From Malania oleifera (lineage: Eukaryota; Streptophyta; Magnoliopsida; Santalales; Ximeniaceae), in contig NC_080419.1 in assembly GCF_029873635.1 (NCBI RefSeq), forward strand, positions 73,520,597 through 73,584,596: a stretch of 64,000 bases of DNA, written 5' to 3'. Made by a program: the position numbers and the translations under genes. This document shows, piece after piece, positions 32,992-44,512 of this stretch (its first letter is position 1; the number at the start of each line of letters is the position of its first letter). The notes under the pieces are model-generated. The model was given only the letters and a program-made list of their open reading frames with translations, did no database searches and was not told where the DNA came from.

Positions 32992-35017
32992 AAGTTTCAA
33001 TCTCTCCTCACTAGAAATGTGCATATAGGTTGGACATCCAAATACTCTCAAACCCAAGTAGTCTACTGCATTACCTGTCCATATCTCCCCCCGCAACTTT
33101 TCCCTCTAGTGATGCGCTTGTTAATTAGTTAACTAAGAAACACGTCATACTCACTACCTTGGCCCACAAGTTCTTTGCAAGCCATGCATTCAACCAGAGA
33201 CAACGAGCTCTTTTAGTTAAATTTTGGTTCATCCTTTTTGTCACACCATTCTATTGTGGTATCTTGCATACTATAAAATGTCTCCTTATGCCATGCTACT
33301 TGCACAACTCCATGACCTCGAATCATTGTATTCAATTCCATTGTCTGACCTAAGGCATTTAATCTTTCTCTCAGTCTGGTTTTTTACCTTAGCTTTCCAC
33401 AATTTAAACTAGGAAAATTTCTTTGACATGTATCACATGAAATGCACCCAGACCTTTCGTGAGTAATCATCGATAAAACTCACAAAGTACATATGCCCAC
33501 CTCATGATGCTACCCTTACCAATCCCCAAACATTTGAATCAATGTAGTCAAGAATACCCTCTGTCTTGTGTGTGGCTGTCTTGAACTGCACCATGTTCTG
33601 CTTCCCAATAACATAATACCTACAGAAATTCAGCTTACACGTTTTGACACCCTTCAAAATATTTCTCTTATGAAGCTCCATCATTCCACACTCACCCATA
33701 TGCCCTAACCGCATATACCAAAAAATAGTTTTATCTAACTCAGAATCGGCAGCTACAGCTCCACCTACAAATGTGGTACCCAACAGTGCATAGATATTTT
33801 TCGCTAATTTCTATCCCTTCATCACCCTTAAAATGCCTTTACACACCTTCATTACCCCACTTTCAGACTAATAGTTAAACCTGTTACAATATAAAGTGCT
33901 TAATGAAATTAAATTCTTCCGTAGATCCGGTATGTGCCTAACATCACATAATGTTCTCACAACACCACAAAACATTCTAATTCTGATATTTATTATTCCA
34001 ACAATTTTGCATAAAACATAATTTCCCATCAGAACAAAAGCAGAATTTACTAACATGTAGATACTGAACCAATCTTTCTTGGTGTCATGTGATAAGAGCA
34101 CACCAAATCTAGGATCCAAGAATCTATGAGGTGATTTGGATCTAATGAAACAAAAAGCATATCACCATTATCGCTCTCTGAGTCTTCTTCTTCCACTACA
34201 TTTGTCGATTTTGAAGAACCCTCTAGATTTTCTACATTCCCTTTCTTCCTTTCAAGACACTTTGGTTTTATGTGCCCCTTTTCCCTGCACTTAAAACACC
34301 GTATGTCCTTCTTCTTGGACTAGGACCGAGATTTATTAATACTCGATCCAATTTGGAACTTGCTTCTCCTATATTCCTTATTACCTTTCACCACAAGGCC
34401 TTCACCTTGTGAAATCTCATCGCTGGCTTTCTTCCTCTGTTGAAAACCTAGTAAAGCATCTGTAACCTCTTCCAAATTTAGGATTTCTTTTCCCCACATA
34501 AGAGTTGTAACAAAATTTTCATACGTATAAGACGTAGGTAGGGAATTCAATAGCATCAACGACTTGTCTTCTTCCTCGAACTTCACATCAACCAGCATTA
34601 AATCACTTATAATCTGATTGAATACGTTGATGTTTTGATTCAAATACGAACCCTCTGTCATCTTAAGCCAATACAATTTTTGCTTAAGATATAACTTTTA
34701 TCATTAAAGACTTGGATATATACCGACTTTTCAGTTTCTGCCAAACAGCCGCCAGAGATTCCTCATCTATGATGTGATACAACACATCATCATCCAGACA
34801 AAGTCTGATAGTCACCATAGCCTTCCCTTCTAACTCCTTCCGTCCATGCCTTTAGGTTGACTTCCGTATAATGCCTTCACCATACCTTATTGCACTAATA
34901 GATCTTTAATCCTTCTTTACCATAGTCCAAAATTTCTCGATCCATAAAACTTCACAACATTGAACTTTGCAGAAGAAATCCCAGAAACCATTGTAACCAA
35001 GAGCTCTAATACCAATT
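32992..35017 (-). pseudogene. Truncated Copia gag-pol (gag, protease, integrase start)
   Basis: Read leftwards: a leader with primer site TTGGTATTAGAGCTC (35,001-35,015); gag from MVSGISSAKFNVVKF (about 34,992) through SDLMLVDVKFEEEDKSLMLL and LLGFQQRKK; a CCHC knuckle (CFKCREKGHIKPKC, about 34,260-34,300); a protease-like region (LCDVRHIPDLRKNLISLSTL, 33,920-34,119); and the integrase zinc-finger region (MRLGHMGECGMMELHKRNIL to CKLNFC, 33,600-33,720). It breaks off in the integrase C-terminal part (VDYLGLRVFGCPTYMH, about 33,030-33,080) at the SIRE LTR junction. Stops and frameshifts are throughout. Reverse transcriptase and RNase H are missing, so it is dead. Confidence 0.85.
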
Positions 35018-35240
35018 TGTTGTGCAAATCAATGCGTAGTAGAAAATTGAATCACACAATGCAATAACCAACAATGAAATATACAGAAAACACAATCAGT
35101 TAGATTATATGAAAGCAATAAAACAATGACACGAAGAAATTACGTGGTTCGAAAACACTACAACACACTATCCTTATTACTTTCAAGTCCAAGACCCATT
35201 TAGGCCCCCTCACAATTTTATGGGCCCTAGATAGATTGAG
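35018..35240 (-). mobile_element. Copia LTR, probably partial
   Basis: TGTTGTGCAAATC starts directly after the primer site. The GAAATTACGTGGTTCGAAAAC block resembles the LTRs at 38,678 and 57,881. The far limit is unclear and the LTR seems cut near 35,240. Confidence 0.5.
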
Positions 35241-37440
35241 CCTCTTGACATATGTTTTATATTTAATTTGTAAAATGCAAGACAATTAAGCTTGCTTGCA
35301 TGTGTATGTCAAGTAACTAGGAGCATTTATTTTGTTAGTGATTAGTGTTAGCATTTAATATTTGTGTCTCTCATGCTTGTGTGGGAAGTGTAAGTTGTTT
35401 AATGTCTTGTCCCCCATGCTTTGTCCCCCCATGCTTTGTAACCCATGCTTTGTCCCCCACAGGCTATGTAACCCATACTTGTCCCCCCTATTTCCAATGC
35501 TCGTCCCCACCCCCCCCCCCTCCCCCTCCCAAAGTTAAGTCTGTATATACCCTTTTCATTGTAAGAACAAAGATAAAATAAAGTTGAAATTGAATATTGA
35601 AGAAACATTTCTTTGCTTGAACTTGTAAAACTTGTTCCTCTCCTTGTGAGTGTGTAGTGTGCGGCTACGATGTCCTCTTTGGGGATCAAGTGCTGAGAGA
35701 CCACTAATCTATCCAGCAACTCCATCATCCCCTCCTCCATCTAACACTCTCACAACCTCCATCAACACCACACGGCCACCACCAACATACACCCCCACAA
35801 CCACATTCCCTACGCTCCATAGCTACGTTTGTATTGGTATTTCAAAGATTGTACGAAGGACCTACGGTATGATCTATGCTCGTGTCAAACAACTTCAAAT
35901 CAATTGGCAAATCTCTTGGTGAATTCGGTACTTGTTTTGAACCCTTACTTTATATTGTGTAAGCCTTTACTTGAAGCCAGAAAATCCATATTTGATAAGC
36001 CATTCGAATCATTAAATTTCGATATTGTCACTTACTAGCTAATATCTATTGTATGAATGTTAGTTTGTTAACATAGAACTTTCATTCTTGAAATTTTGAA
36101 ATAGCATCTTTTCCGCATATAACTTGATTCCTTTGTGAATGAACAATTGGAACTTATTTTCTGGACAAACACATACATCTTTTCAAAAATCTAACAACAT
36201 GTGAAATTTAGCATAATTTATGGTGTTTATGTTAGTTAATTGAATTCTTAATCTAAATTTTTTTGAATGTATGTGCTTGTGCGAGGGTTGAACATAGGAC
36301 ATAGGTCGACCAATCCCATCCTCTATCAAACCTATACTCTTGTATGTATCCCCTTGTGTATATGTTCCTATATGTACATCCTCGCATGCTAAAATAAAAA
36401 AATTTTGATTCCTTCTTTTCATGGCCACGTGGGAGCCACAATTTTAGGGAATTAAAACCGGACTCGAAACAAGATTCAATGGTAACTTGATTTAAAAACG
36501 AGGAATTAATGAACGAATTTAGTAATAGAGACTTGATTTCAAAAGGACTTAATTTACAAAAATAAAGACTTACTAAGACTTAGTGATAAGGGACTGGATT
36601 AACAAAAAGAAATAAAAGGGCTTTAGCTAACAAGGACTCGATTTCAAAATTAAATAAATAAAAGGACTTATTTAACAAGGATCCGATTTTAAAAAAAAAA
36701 AAAGAGAAGATAACATCGACTTGACTTCAAAAATAAATAAAATGAAAATACTTAATTAACAAGGATTCGACTTCAAATTTAAAAGGACCTAAATAACATG
36801 GACCCAACTAACAAGGATTTCCATGACAGAGACTTGTTCTTAGGGATTCATTGACAGAGATTTGATTTCAAACTCACACTAGGACTCAAATAGATGCTCC
36901 AAAGAGGGTCTTTCAATTTCTAACACAAAATTGACTCTTTCTTGTGCTAATCACCACACAATAAGGAAAAGAGAAACCCGATAAAAATTGGGGTGTCTAC
37001 ACCTACTATATGTTTCTCCAATAACACACTAGAGACTATACTAATTACATGAGACAATTACACACTTTAGATATTTCTCCTAGAAGACTTTGGAGACAAA
37101 ATCACTTTCGTGTTCAAGTAATGTTCGTGTTGATGCAATGTTTCTCCAATATCGTTCTTAATTTTAAATTATATTTATTTTTAATAACATTTGATATAAA
37201 AAATACAATAAAAAATATTTCTTTTCACGCAAAAATTCTTGATAAAAAACGGAGAGCCTAAAAAGTTAGAAGGTTGAAAAAATTAAAAAACAAGATACCC
37301 CTTATCCTCTTCGTTATTGGCGTTGATCACAACAGCTAGAGCGCACCACCCTTTACTCTCTCTCTCTCTCTCTCTCGCGCCCCCCCCCCCCCCCCCTCTT
37401 TAAGAGGTTTGCGTTGGCTCTATTATCTATACCCATTTAA
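35240..37440. repeat. Repeat-rich spacer upstream of the LFS-like gene
   Basis: It contains repeated CCATGCTTTGT(CCCC/AACC) words at 35,400-35,500 with a C-rich tract, then an LTR-like promoter-terminator pair (GTCTGTATATACCC at 35,540, AATAAA at 35,576). A degenerate minisatellite lies at about 36,500-36,850 (unit about 45 bp, AACAAGGACTCGATTTCAAAA). The GGGGTGTCTACA near 36,990 resembles the end of a plant transposon. No gene was recognised. Confidence 0.5.
37350..37400. repeat. (CT)n and poly-C tract in the LFS-like gene leader
   Basis: A CT microsatellite and a run of C lie 60-110 bp upstream of the ATG at 37,461. CT-rich tracts are common in plant core promoters and leaders. No clear TATA box was identified. 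Confidence 0.6.
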
Positions 37441-37460
37441 TTCCCGTGTTGTAATTTGTA

Positions 37461-38009
37461 ATGGAGCACAGGTCAGAAGCCAAGTGGGAAGGCAAGGCGT
37501 CTGCAAGGCTATCAAGAGCCAGAGCTGACCAAATATGGCCTCTCTTCACCGACTTCTTCAACCTCCACAACTGGTTCCCAACCCTTTCCACCTGTTACGG
37601 CCTCCAGGGCACCAACGGCCAACCCGGCTGCGTTCGCTACTGCGCTGGATTTTCCATCAAGTCCCCCAGCGGCGACGGCGACGGCGACGAGGACAGCACG
37701 CCCGTCAACTGGTCCAAGGAGAGACTGGTGGCCCTTGATCCCATGGAACGTAGCTTGACGTATGAGATTGTGGACAGCAGCATCGGGTTCGAGTCGTACA
37801 CGTCGACGGTCAAGGTGAGTCCTGCCGGTGAAGAGGGGTGCGTGATCGAGTGGTGGTTCGCGGTGGATCCGGTTGAAGGGTGGAGATTGGAAGATTTGAG
37901 GAAGAAGTACGACGTGGGCTTGCAGCGCATGGCGGAAAGAATGGAGAAAGCGGTTGCAGATTTAAAGGATGGGGATGGTTGTACTGGATTTCGTACTACT
38001 GTTGCTTAA
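37461..38009 (+). CDS. Lachrymatory-factor synthase-like protein (START/Bet v1-fold, polyketide cyclase family)
   Basis: A single uninterrupted 182-residue frame matching the usual length of the plant LFS-like family. Conserved blocks in order: EAKWEGKASARL (residues 5-18), DQIWPLFTDFFNLHNWFPTLSTCYG (24-48), GQPGCVRYCAGF (53-64), VNWSKERLVALDP (82-94), SLTYEIVDSSIGFESYTSTVKV (98-119), then GCVIEWWFAVDPVEGWRLEDL (126-146). An amphipathic C-terminal helix with MAERME closes the cavity. The family binds small hydrophobic ligands. The onion member rearranges a sulfenic acid, but dicot relatives have no agreed reaction, so substrate and partner are unknown. No signal peptide is seen; it is probably cytosolic. 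A GGCGAC-repeat expansion encodes an acidic loop SGDGDGDEDS (about 70-79). It is GC-rich unlike its surroundings and has no stops, so it is likely expressed. Confidence 0.9.
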   Translation: MEHRSEAKWEGKASARLSRARADQIWPLFTDFFNLHNWFPTLSTCYGLQGTNGQPGCVRYCAGFSIKSPSGDGDGDEDSTPVNWSKERLVALDPMERSLTYEIVDSSIGFESYTSTVKVSPAGEEGCVIEWWFAVDPVEGWRLEDLRKKYDVGLQRMAERMEKAVADLKDGDGCTGFRTTVA

Positions 38010-38394
38010 TCAGTGGCTGTGCTCCTTTGCTTTACAATAATAATAATAATAATCTTTAGCATTAGAAAGGGATATTCTTGATCTGAATTTTAATATTTCC
38101 AAAATACCCTTATAATTATTTATAAAAATTTCAATAGCTATCCCTATATATTTTAATATCCCTAAAATATTCCTATGATCCATAAAAAATTCAAAAAATT
38201 TCTTATAACTAGTATATATATTTTAAAAATATTTCTATAACTACTTATAAATATTTTAAAAATACCCCTAATTATTCATAATTTTTTAAAATATATTTTT
38301 ATAGTATATTTATTATTTTTTTTAAAAAATATTTTATTATAATTATCACTCAAAAGTTATGGAGCCCATGCATCACACATGTGTGTTACTAGTG

Positions 38395-38427
<33 letters not shown>

Positions 38428-38603
38428 CTACATTACAAGCTTTAGAAATTTGGTGAAATTGCACATTGCGTTATATAAATTTTATATTAACAATTTGATA
38501 TTAATTTCATATTTACGATAGTTACTATTTTTGAGCGACCTCAATTACAATTAAAATTTTAAGGACATTTGTGGAGTAAAATATAATTAAGCCAAAATTT
38601 ATC

Positions 38604-38670
<67 letters not shown>

Positions 38671-38677
38671 TATTATT
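38010..38677. repeat. AT-rich 3' flank with AAT and AAC microsatellites
   Basis: (AAT)n occurs at 38,036-38,052 and 38,394-38,425, and (AAC)n(AAT)n at 38,605-38,669. The CAATAATAATAATAA just after the stop may contribute the polyadenylation region of the LFS-like gene. No gene was seen. Confidence 0.65.
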
Positions 38678-39044
38678 TGTTATAAAAAATGCAAGAAAAT
38701 AAATTGAGATGAAACAAAAATTTACGTGGTTCGACTATGTTTGCTTCAGGACAATCGGGATAAAAAACTTCATTGTTTTAGGAGGAATTACAAAATAATT
38801 TGGAATTGACCTTGTACAAAATATCTCTGAGCTCGTATAAAATATCTCTTTTCTCTTTATCTTTCTTCTTCTTTCTATATGTCTACTTACTTTAAGCATG
38901 CAAATGTGTATACAAGCATGCAATGTGTGTGTTCAAATGAGAGGGAGAGGGTGTCCTTTTACAGGGCAATAAGGATGGGAATGAATTTATGACGGTAGAA
39001 AAACGAAGGGTGACAGTCATTAGTCCCTCATGGTTTTCACAACA
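38678..39044 (-). repeat. Copia 3' LTR
   Basis: 367 bp, TGTT...AACA in both directions, next to the polypurine tract at 39,045-39,056. It is the partner of the LTR at 57,881. Confidence 0.8.
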
Positions 39045-39056
39045 CTCCCCCTTGGA

Positions 39057-39679
39057 TCTCACTCATATATTAACTCATTCTGCTAATATCTTTAAGATGT
39101 CTCATTTCAATGAGATAAACTAATTTCTTGAATATTGTAGTAGGCAAAACTTTGGTGAACAAATCTGTTATATTATCACTTGATTGGATTTGCGGAACAT
39201 GTATATTACGATTCTTTTGGAATTCATATATATAGAAGAATTTTGGAGAGATATGTTTTGTTCTATCACCCTTTATGTATCCTCCTCTTAGTTAAGCTAT
39301 ACATGCAGTGTTATCTTTATATAAAATTGTTGAAATATCTTTGATTGATTAAATACCACAATTTGCTTAGATATGAGAAATCATTGATCTGAATCACACG
39401 TATTCTCTACTAGTTTCATGGATAACTAGTATTTCAGAATGATTGGAGGATGTTGTAATCGTTTGCTTTATTGATTTCCAAGATATAATAGTTTTTTCTG
39501 TAAAGAAATACATATCTAGTTTAAGATTTAACATTGTGAGGATAAGCTAAATATCCAGCATCTGCAAATCCTACTAATTGAAACTTGAAATCAAATAAGT
39601 AGAATAGACTCAAATCAGATGTACTTCTCAAATAGCGTAGAATGTGTTTAATTTTATTCCAATGTCTCCGAGTAAGAGC
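39057..39679 (-). pseudogene. pol: Copia RNase H region (3' part of the interrupted pol)
   Basis: It begins at the CACTA insertion with TRRHWNKIKHILRYLRSTSDL and continues FADAGYLAYPHN, the RNase H entry motif. A decayed RNase H follows, with recognisable IRVIQINDFS and RRIHKG..NKTYLSK remnants and many stops. It is the direct continuation, in the same frame, of the pol fragment that stops at 53,815. Confidence 0.85.
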
Positions 39680-39682
39680 AGA

Positions 39683-40255
39683 CACTACAAGAAAAAAAGT
39701 TATTAGTAATAGTTTTAAATCGTCACTAATAATCAAAAAATTGTCACTAATATTATTAGACACAGTTTTGTCGGTATTAGTGACGATTCCAGCTTTGTCA
39801 CCATATTTGCGAATACTTATACTTATTAGTGACGAAATATTCAAATCATCACTAATAGTGGAGTATTAGTAACAGGAAAAAAAAGTATCATCACTAATAG
39901 ACTACGACCGTGACTATAAATTATACATATGGTCGGATCAAATTCGTCATTAAAGAGCAAGTATTAGTGACGGATTTAATAATTGTCACTAATATGACAC
40001 TATTAGTGACGCTTAATAAACCGTCACTAATGTTACGCTTTTAGTGACGGTTACTAGAACCGTCACTAATAATATAATATTAGTAACAATTATAAAACTA
40101 TTACTAATATTGTGCCTTTTGTGACAAAATTGAACGTAGAAAATGGTGATTCTATAGTGATGGTTTTAAACTTTTAGTGACGATAAATAAACCGTCACTA
40201 AAAGTTCATTCTTGCTATTATTAGTAACAGTTTTGTAAACTGTCCCTAATACTTT
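39683..40255. repeat. CACTA-1 left terminus and subterminal repeats
   Basis: CACTACAAG is followed by about fifteen TTAGTGACGG / CCGTCACTAA words in alternating orientation, making hairpins with short loops (TTTAATAATTG, CTTAATAAAC). Confidence 0.9.
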
Positions 40256-40669
40256 GAATTTTTTTTTTAAATTCCTGTAAAAACCCATAATTACATTAGC
40301 ATACATAAAATTAAACCAGAATTACTTAAACATTCAAAAATTATTCAAAATTCAAATACATGTATACGAATGTAAATTCAAATTAAAAAATAAAAAATAA
40401 TTCTATTTAGAAAGTTCAGAATATAATAAAATTCTAAATTAAAGTTGTAGTGCATCGACCCGACTGTAGTGTCTATCATCGTCATAGTGGTCTGCAGCCG
40501 CAAGCCCTACAAAATCATAATTATACAAGAAATTAGTATACAATATTTAAACATATATGTATATACTATAATTAAATATCATTTTATACAAAAATGATCG
40601 GACAATCAGACATAGTGGAAAAAAAATGATACAATTGTAAAATAACTAAATTTGATCAGTCGAAAGTTA

Positions 40670-42535
40670 GCTCACTCGGTTTGGACCTCATATGACTGAA
40701 TTGTAAGCTTAGTTTACTAAGTAGTTTGTTTGTATTATAACTTTACTTTTAAGGGGAAAAAAAGCTCTTGGGGAGGAGTTTTTGGGGACCATCAGATCTA
40801 ACATGTCCAGTTTGATGTGATGAACGTGTCGATATTGACCAAACTTAGTTTGGACCTCGAAGTCCCGAATTGGACACATGGGTTGTTAAATTCAACTAAG
40901 TGCACTAAGTTTGCCTCTAAGCGTATAATTTTTAATTGGCATGGATTTTTTGATGACCGTCAAATTCGGCACGTCCCATTTGATGTGACGGACGTGTCGG
41001 GACTAATCACGCTCGGTTTGGAGCTCGTATGACTGATTTGGATACCTAAGTGCTTAAAATGAACTAAGTTTACTAAATAGTTTGTTTCTATTCTAACTTT
41101 ACTTCTAAGTGGGGAAAAAGCTTTCGGGAAGGAGTTTTTGGGGACTGTCAGATTTGGCACGTCCAATTCAATGTGATGGACGTGTCAGGACTAACCACAC
41201 TTGGTTTGGACCTCGTATGCCCGATTTGGACAGCTGAGTGCTTAGAAATGAACTAAGTTTACTAAGTTCGTCTCTAAGCATATAATTTTCAATTAGCATG
41301 GAGTTTATGGGGAATGTCAGATCCGACATGTCCAGTTCGATGTGATGGACGTTTTGGGATTGATCGAACTCAGTTTGGACCTCTAATGCCCAATTTGGAC
41401 ACATGGGTTTTTAAATATAACTAAGTGTACTAAGTTCGCCTCTAAACATATAATTTTCAATTGGCATGGAGTTTTTGAGAACCGTCAGATCCAACACGTC
41501 TAGTTCGATGTGACGGACATGTCGGGACTGACCATGCTTGATTTAGACCTTGTATGCCCGATTTGGACACCTGAGTGCTTAAAAATGAACTAAGCGTACT
41601 AAGTTTTCCTCTAAGCATATAATTTTTAATTGGCATGGATTTTGTGGGGACCATTAAATCCAACATGTCTATTTCGATGTAATGGATGTTTCGGAACTGA
41701 CTGAACTCAGTTTGGACCTCGAATGCCCGAGTTGGACACATGGGTGGTTAAATTCAAATAAGTGTACTAAGTTCACCTCTAAGCGTATAATTTTCAATTG
41801 GCACGAAGTTTTTGGGGACCATCAAATCTGGCACATCTAGTTCGATGTGACGGATATGTCAGGACTGACAAGGCTCGATTGGGACCTCGTATGCCTGATT
41901 TGGACACCTAAGTGCTTAAAATGAACTAAGTTTACTAAGTAGTTTGTTTCTATTCTAACTTTTTTTCTAAGACGGGAAAAAGCTTTCGGGAAGGAGTTTT
42001 TGGGGACCGTCAGATCCGACAGGTCCAATTTGATGTGACAGACGTGTCGAAACTGACCACGCTCGGTTTGGATCTCGTATTCCCAATTTGGACATCTAAG
42101 TGCTTAAAGTGAACTAAGTTTACTAAGTAGTTTGTTTATATTCTAACTTTGCTTCTAAGTAGGGAAAAAGCTTTTGGGTAGCATTTTTTAGGGACCATCA
42201 AATCCGGCACATCCAGTTTGATGTGATAGATGTTTCGGGACTGACCACGCTCGATTTAAACCTTGTATGCTTGATTTGGACATTTAAGTGCTTAAAAATG
42301 AACTGAGTGTACTAAATTCGTCTCTAAGCGTATAATTTTCAATTGGAATGGAGTTTATGGGGACCATCAAATCCGATATGTCCAGTTCGATGTGGTGGAT
42401 GTGTTGAAAATGACCACATTTAGTTTGGACCTTGTATGCTCAATTTGGACACCTAAGTGCTTAAAATGAACTAAATGTACTAAGTAGTTTGTTTTTATTC
42501 TAACTTTACTTCTAAGTAGGGAAAAAGCTTCTCTT
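40670..42535. repeat. Ten-unit satellite array in CACTA-1, units of about 168 and 188 bp
   Basis: The landmark GTTTTTGGGGACC(G/A)TCA(G/A)ATC recurs at about 40,778, 40,945, 41,132, 41,303, 41,470, 41,640, 41,809, 41,996, 42,186 and 42,355. Spacings are about 167-171 or 187-190. The longer units carry an extra piece (AAGTAGTTTGTTT...TAACTTTACTTCTAAG). Each unit also contains TTCGATGTGACGGACGTGTCGGGACTGACC. CACTA-2 lacks it at the equivalent place. Confidence 0.85.
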
Positions 42536-42538
42536 AAT

Positions 42539-44391
42539 TCATTGCATACAAAATATATATAATAAAATATGAAAATATAACTGCATAATTACACTGTGTA
42601 ATTTAGAACAACTCAATTTCAAAACTCCCAACACAAATTTCCGTACCGCATACTGAGTACACCTGATCAAATGAGAGGATGAGGCACCTGCAGCATCTGG
42701 ATGAGATTGGCACAACATTTGTTCCATCTGTGCTTGCCAGTTCTTCATTGCTTCCATCTCCACTTGGACGATAGACACCTTCGCTTGCCAAGTGGACACC
42801 TCTCCTTTAAGATGATGGTTCCCCATTTCCATCATCTGCACTCGGAGAACCATATCCTCCCTTTGAGATTCGGCTTCCCTATGCCCTCGATCAAGCTCGG
42901 TACTAGACGTCGCGGTCAAAGTAGATGCTGATGTTAGGGCAATGTATCCACTGCCAACGCCATTCAACCAGCCCCCCGCACATTCCCCAAGCACCTGCCT
43001 GTAGATGTCATCATCTGAAACTGGCTCAATCCCCTTTGGAACAGGTGCATTCTTCAGCTCGACCATCCTCGCCTATTTTCAGTCATAAAAATGTATAAAA
43101 TGAAGAAATAAGAATGCAAATTTGAAGTTTTGAATAAAATAATGAACTAAATAATATATTTGACGTACATGTTTCCTCTCCACACCCGGGCACCACTCCC
43201 CCGACGGTCTCTAATATGTCCTCTGATAAAGATCCGGCGTCGGCTCCAGGTCACCAGTCTTGGGATCACACTACATTATTATGTAAAACATAATTGATAT
43301 TAATTAGGTTTGGTGTAAACATAAATAACACTTGTCAGGTAATGATTATACATATAAATATAGAAATGACCCTTCGATGCCTGACGAACAGTTTCGACCC
43401 ACCGCAATGCGTCGTCTCTAGTTTGCTGCGGTTCTTGGAATTTTTGTTATAGATAGCTTACTAAAAAGAAAAAATGAATTTTCATTAATTAGCGACATCA
43501 ATATGACAAAGCAGTTATAACAATACAAACACCTCACCTGATAGGCCAAGTCGCAGATATGGTGACACACCACCTCCCAATCATCCAGGGAGATCGTATC
43601 GAATGGGTGAGCCTCTTCCTGATCTCCCATCGCCTTAAAATTCTTACGCATTTCAGTGCGAAAACTCTTGAACCGACCGCACATTTGAGTGTTCACCGCC
43701 TTTTTGACATAGTCAACATTGAAAATGTCCATATCAAACTTTACCTGCATATGAAATACATATAGAATGTTTGACAGTTAATTGTGTAGTATATTAAAAG
43801 TGAAAGAAATGGTTTAGAGTTACTTACCAAGATGTGCTCGTATAGAACCAAGCGTTGCACCTCTGTCACATTTGGCCATCTAAAGTAGGTGACTAGAGCA
43901 TATTTTCAGCATATAATGTCAATCTCTCATGTCCAACTCATGCACCAATCGTTTAGCGAGGCTGTGAATCTTGGAAGGATATCGATCCGGATCCGCTGCC
44001 CCCCATTCCTCTCTAGGTGATTTTTCAAGACCGTGTTCTTTGCTGCACCATGACCTGACCTCATCGTATGTGTTTCTGACAACATCGATGTTGCAATAAG
44101 AGTTAATTTCGAACAATATTGTTATCATTAACGTGTACAACCATAAATATATTATTCTAAATCAAATACTCGTAACCTTACCAACGCTGCTCATCATGGT
44201 GGGTAACTCACCCTGGTTGTGTGATGCCTAGCTGGTGGATCAACATCCTCGGGCAAGGGTCCTGAGGACTTAGATGGTGCCGCATAAGGACCGATGTCCT
44301 CCGCCGGTCTCAAAGACGTCGGATCAACCTCGAGGGACGATCCAGTTAAGAGCCTAGACGTAACTCGAAGATGACGACCTCCTGGTGCCAT
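42539..44391 (-). pseudogene. TNPA-like CACTA accessory protein gene
   Basis: The start is MAPGGRHLRV (ATG at 44,389-44,391). Exon 1 runs to about 44,182 (GTAAG donor). Exon 2, around 43,850-44,095, encodes RIRIDILPRFTASLNDWCMSWT-type sequence. Exon 3, around 43,540-43,745, encodes DMDIFNVDYVKKAVNTQMCGRF...DDWEVVCHHICDLAYQ. Exon 4 (about 43,380-43,440) encodes KNSKNRSKLETTHCGGSK. Exon 5 (about 43,165-43,275) encodes DLEPTPDLYQRTY followed by a stop, then PSGEWCPG. The last exon (43,066-42,539) has a coiled-coil tail (EAESQREDMVLRVQMMEMGNHHLKGEVSTWQ). The order and exons match CACTA-2, and both copies carry stops. Confidence 0.8.
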
Positions 44392-44512
44392 GTGTGCAAA
44401 ATAATACACAAGAAAATATAACATGATTTGATATTAGATTGATGCATAATAAATATATTTTCAGTTATTTACATGTCACATACATTGTGACAAACATTAC
44501 ATGCTTACCCCT

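Noticed and set aside
37535-37930. Alternative frames within the LFS-like gene
   Set aside because: High GC keeps other frames open; only the 37,461 frame matches a protein family along its whole length.
42701-42931. Plus-strand histidine-rich frame
   Set aside because: It is the shadow of the TNPA-like coiled-coil exon on the opposite strand.
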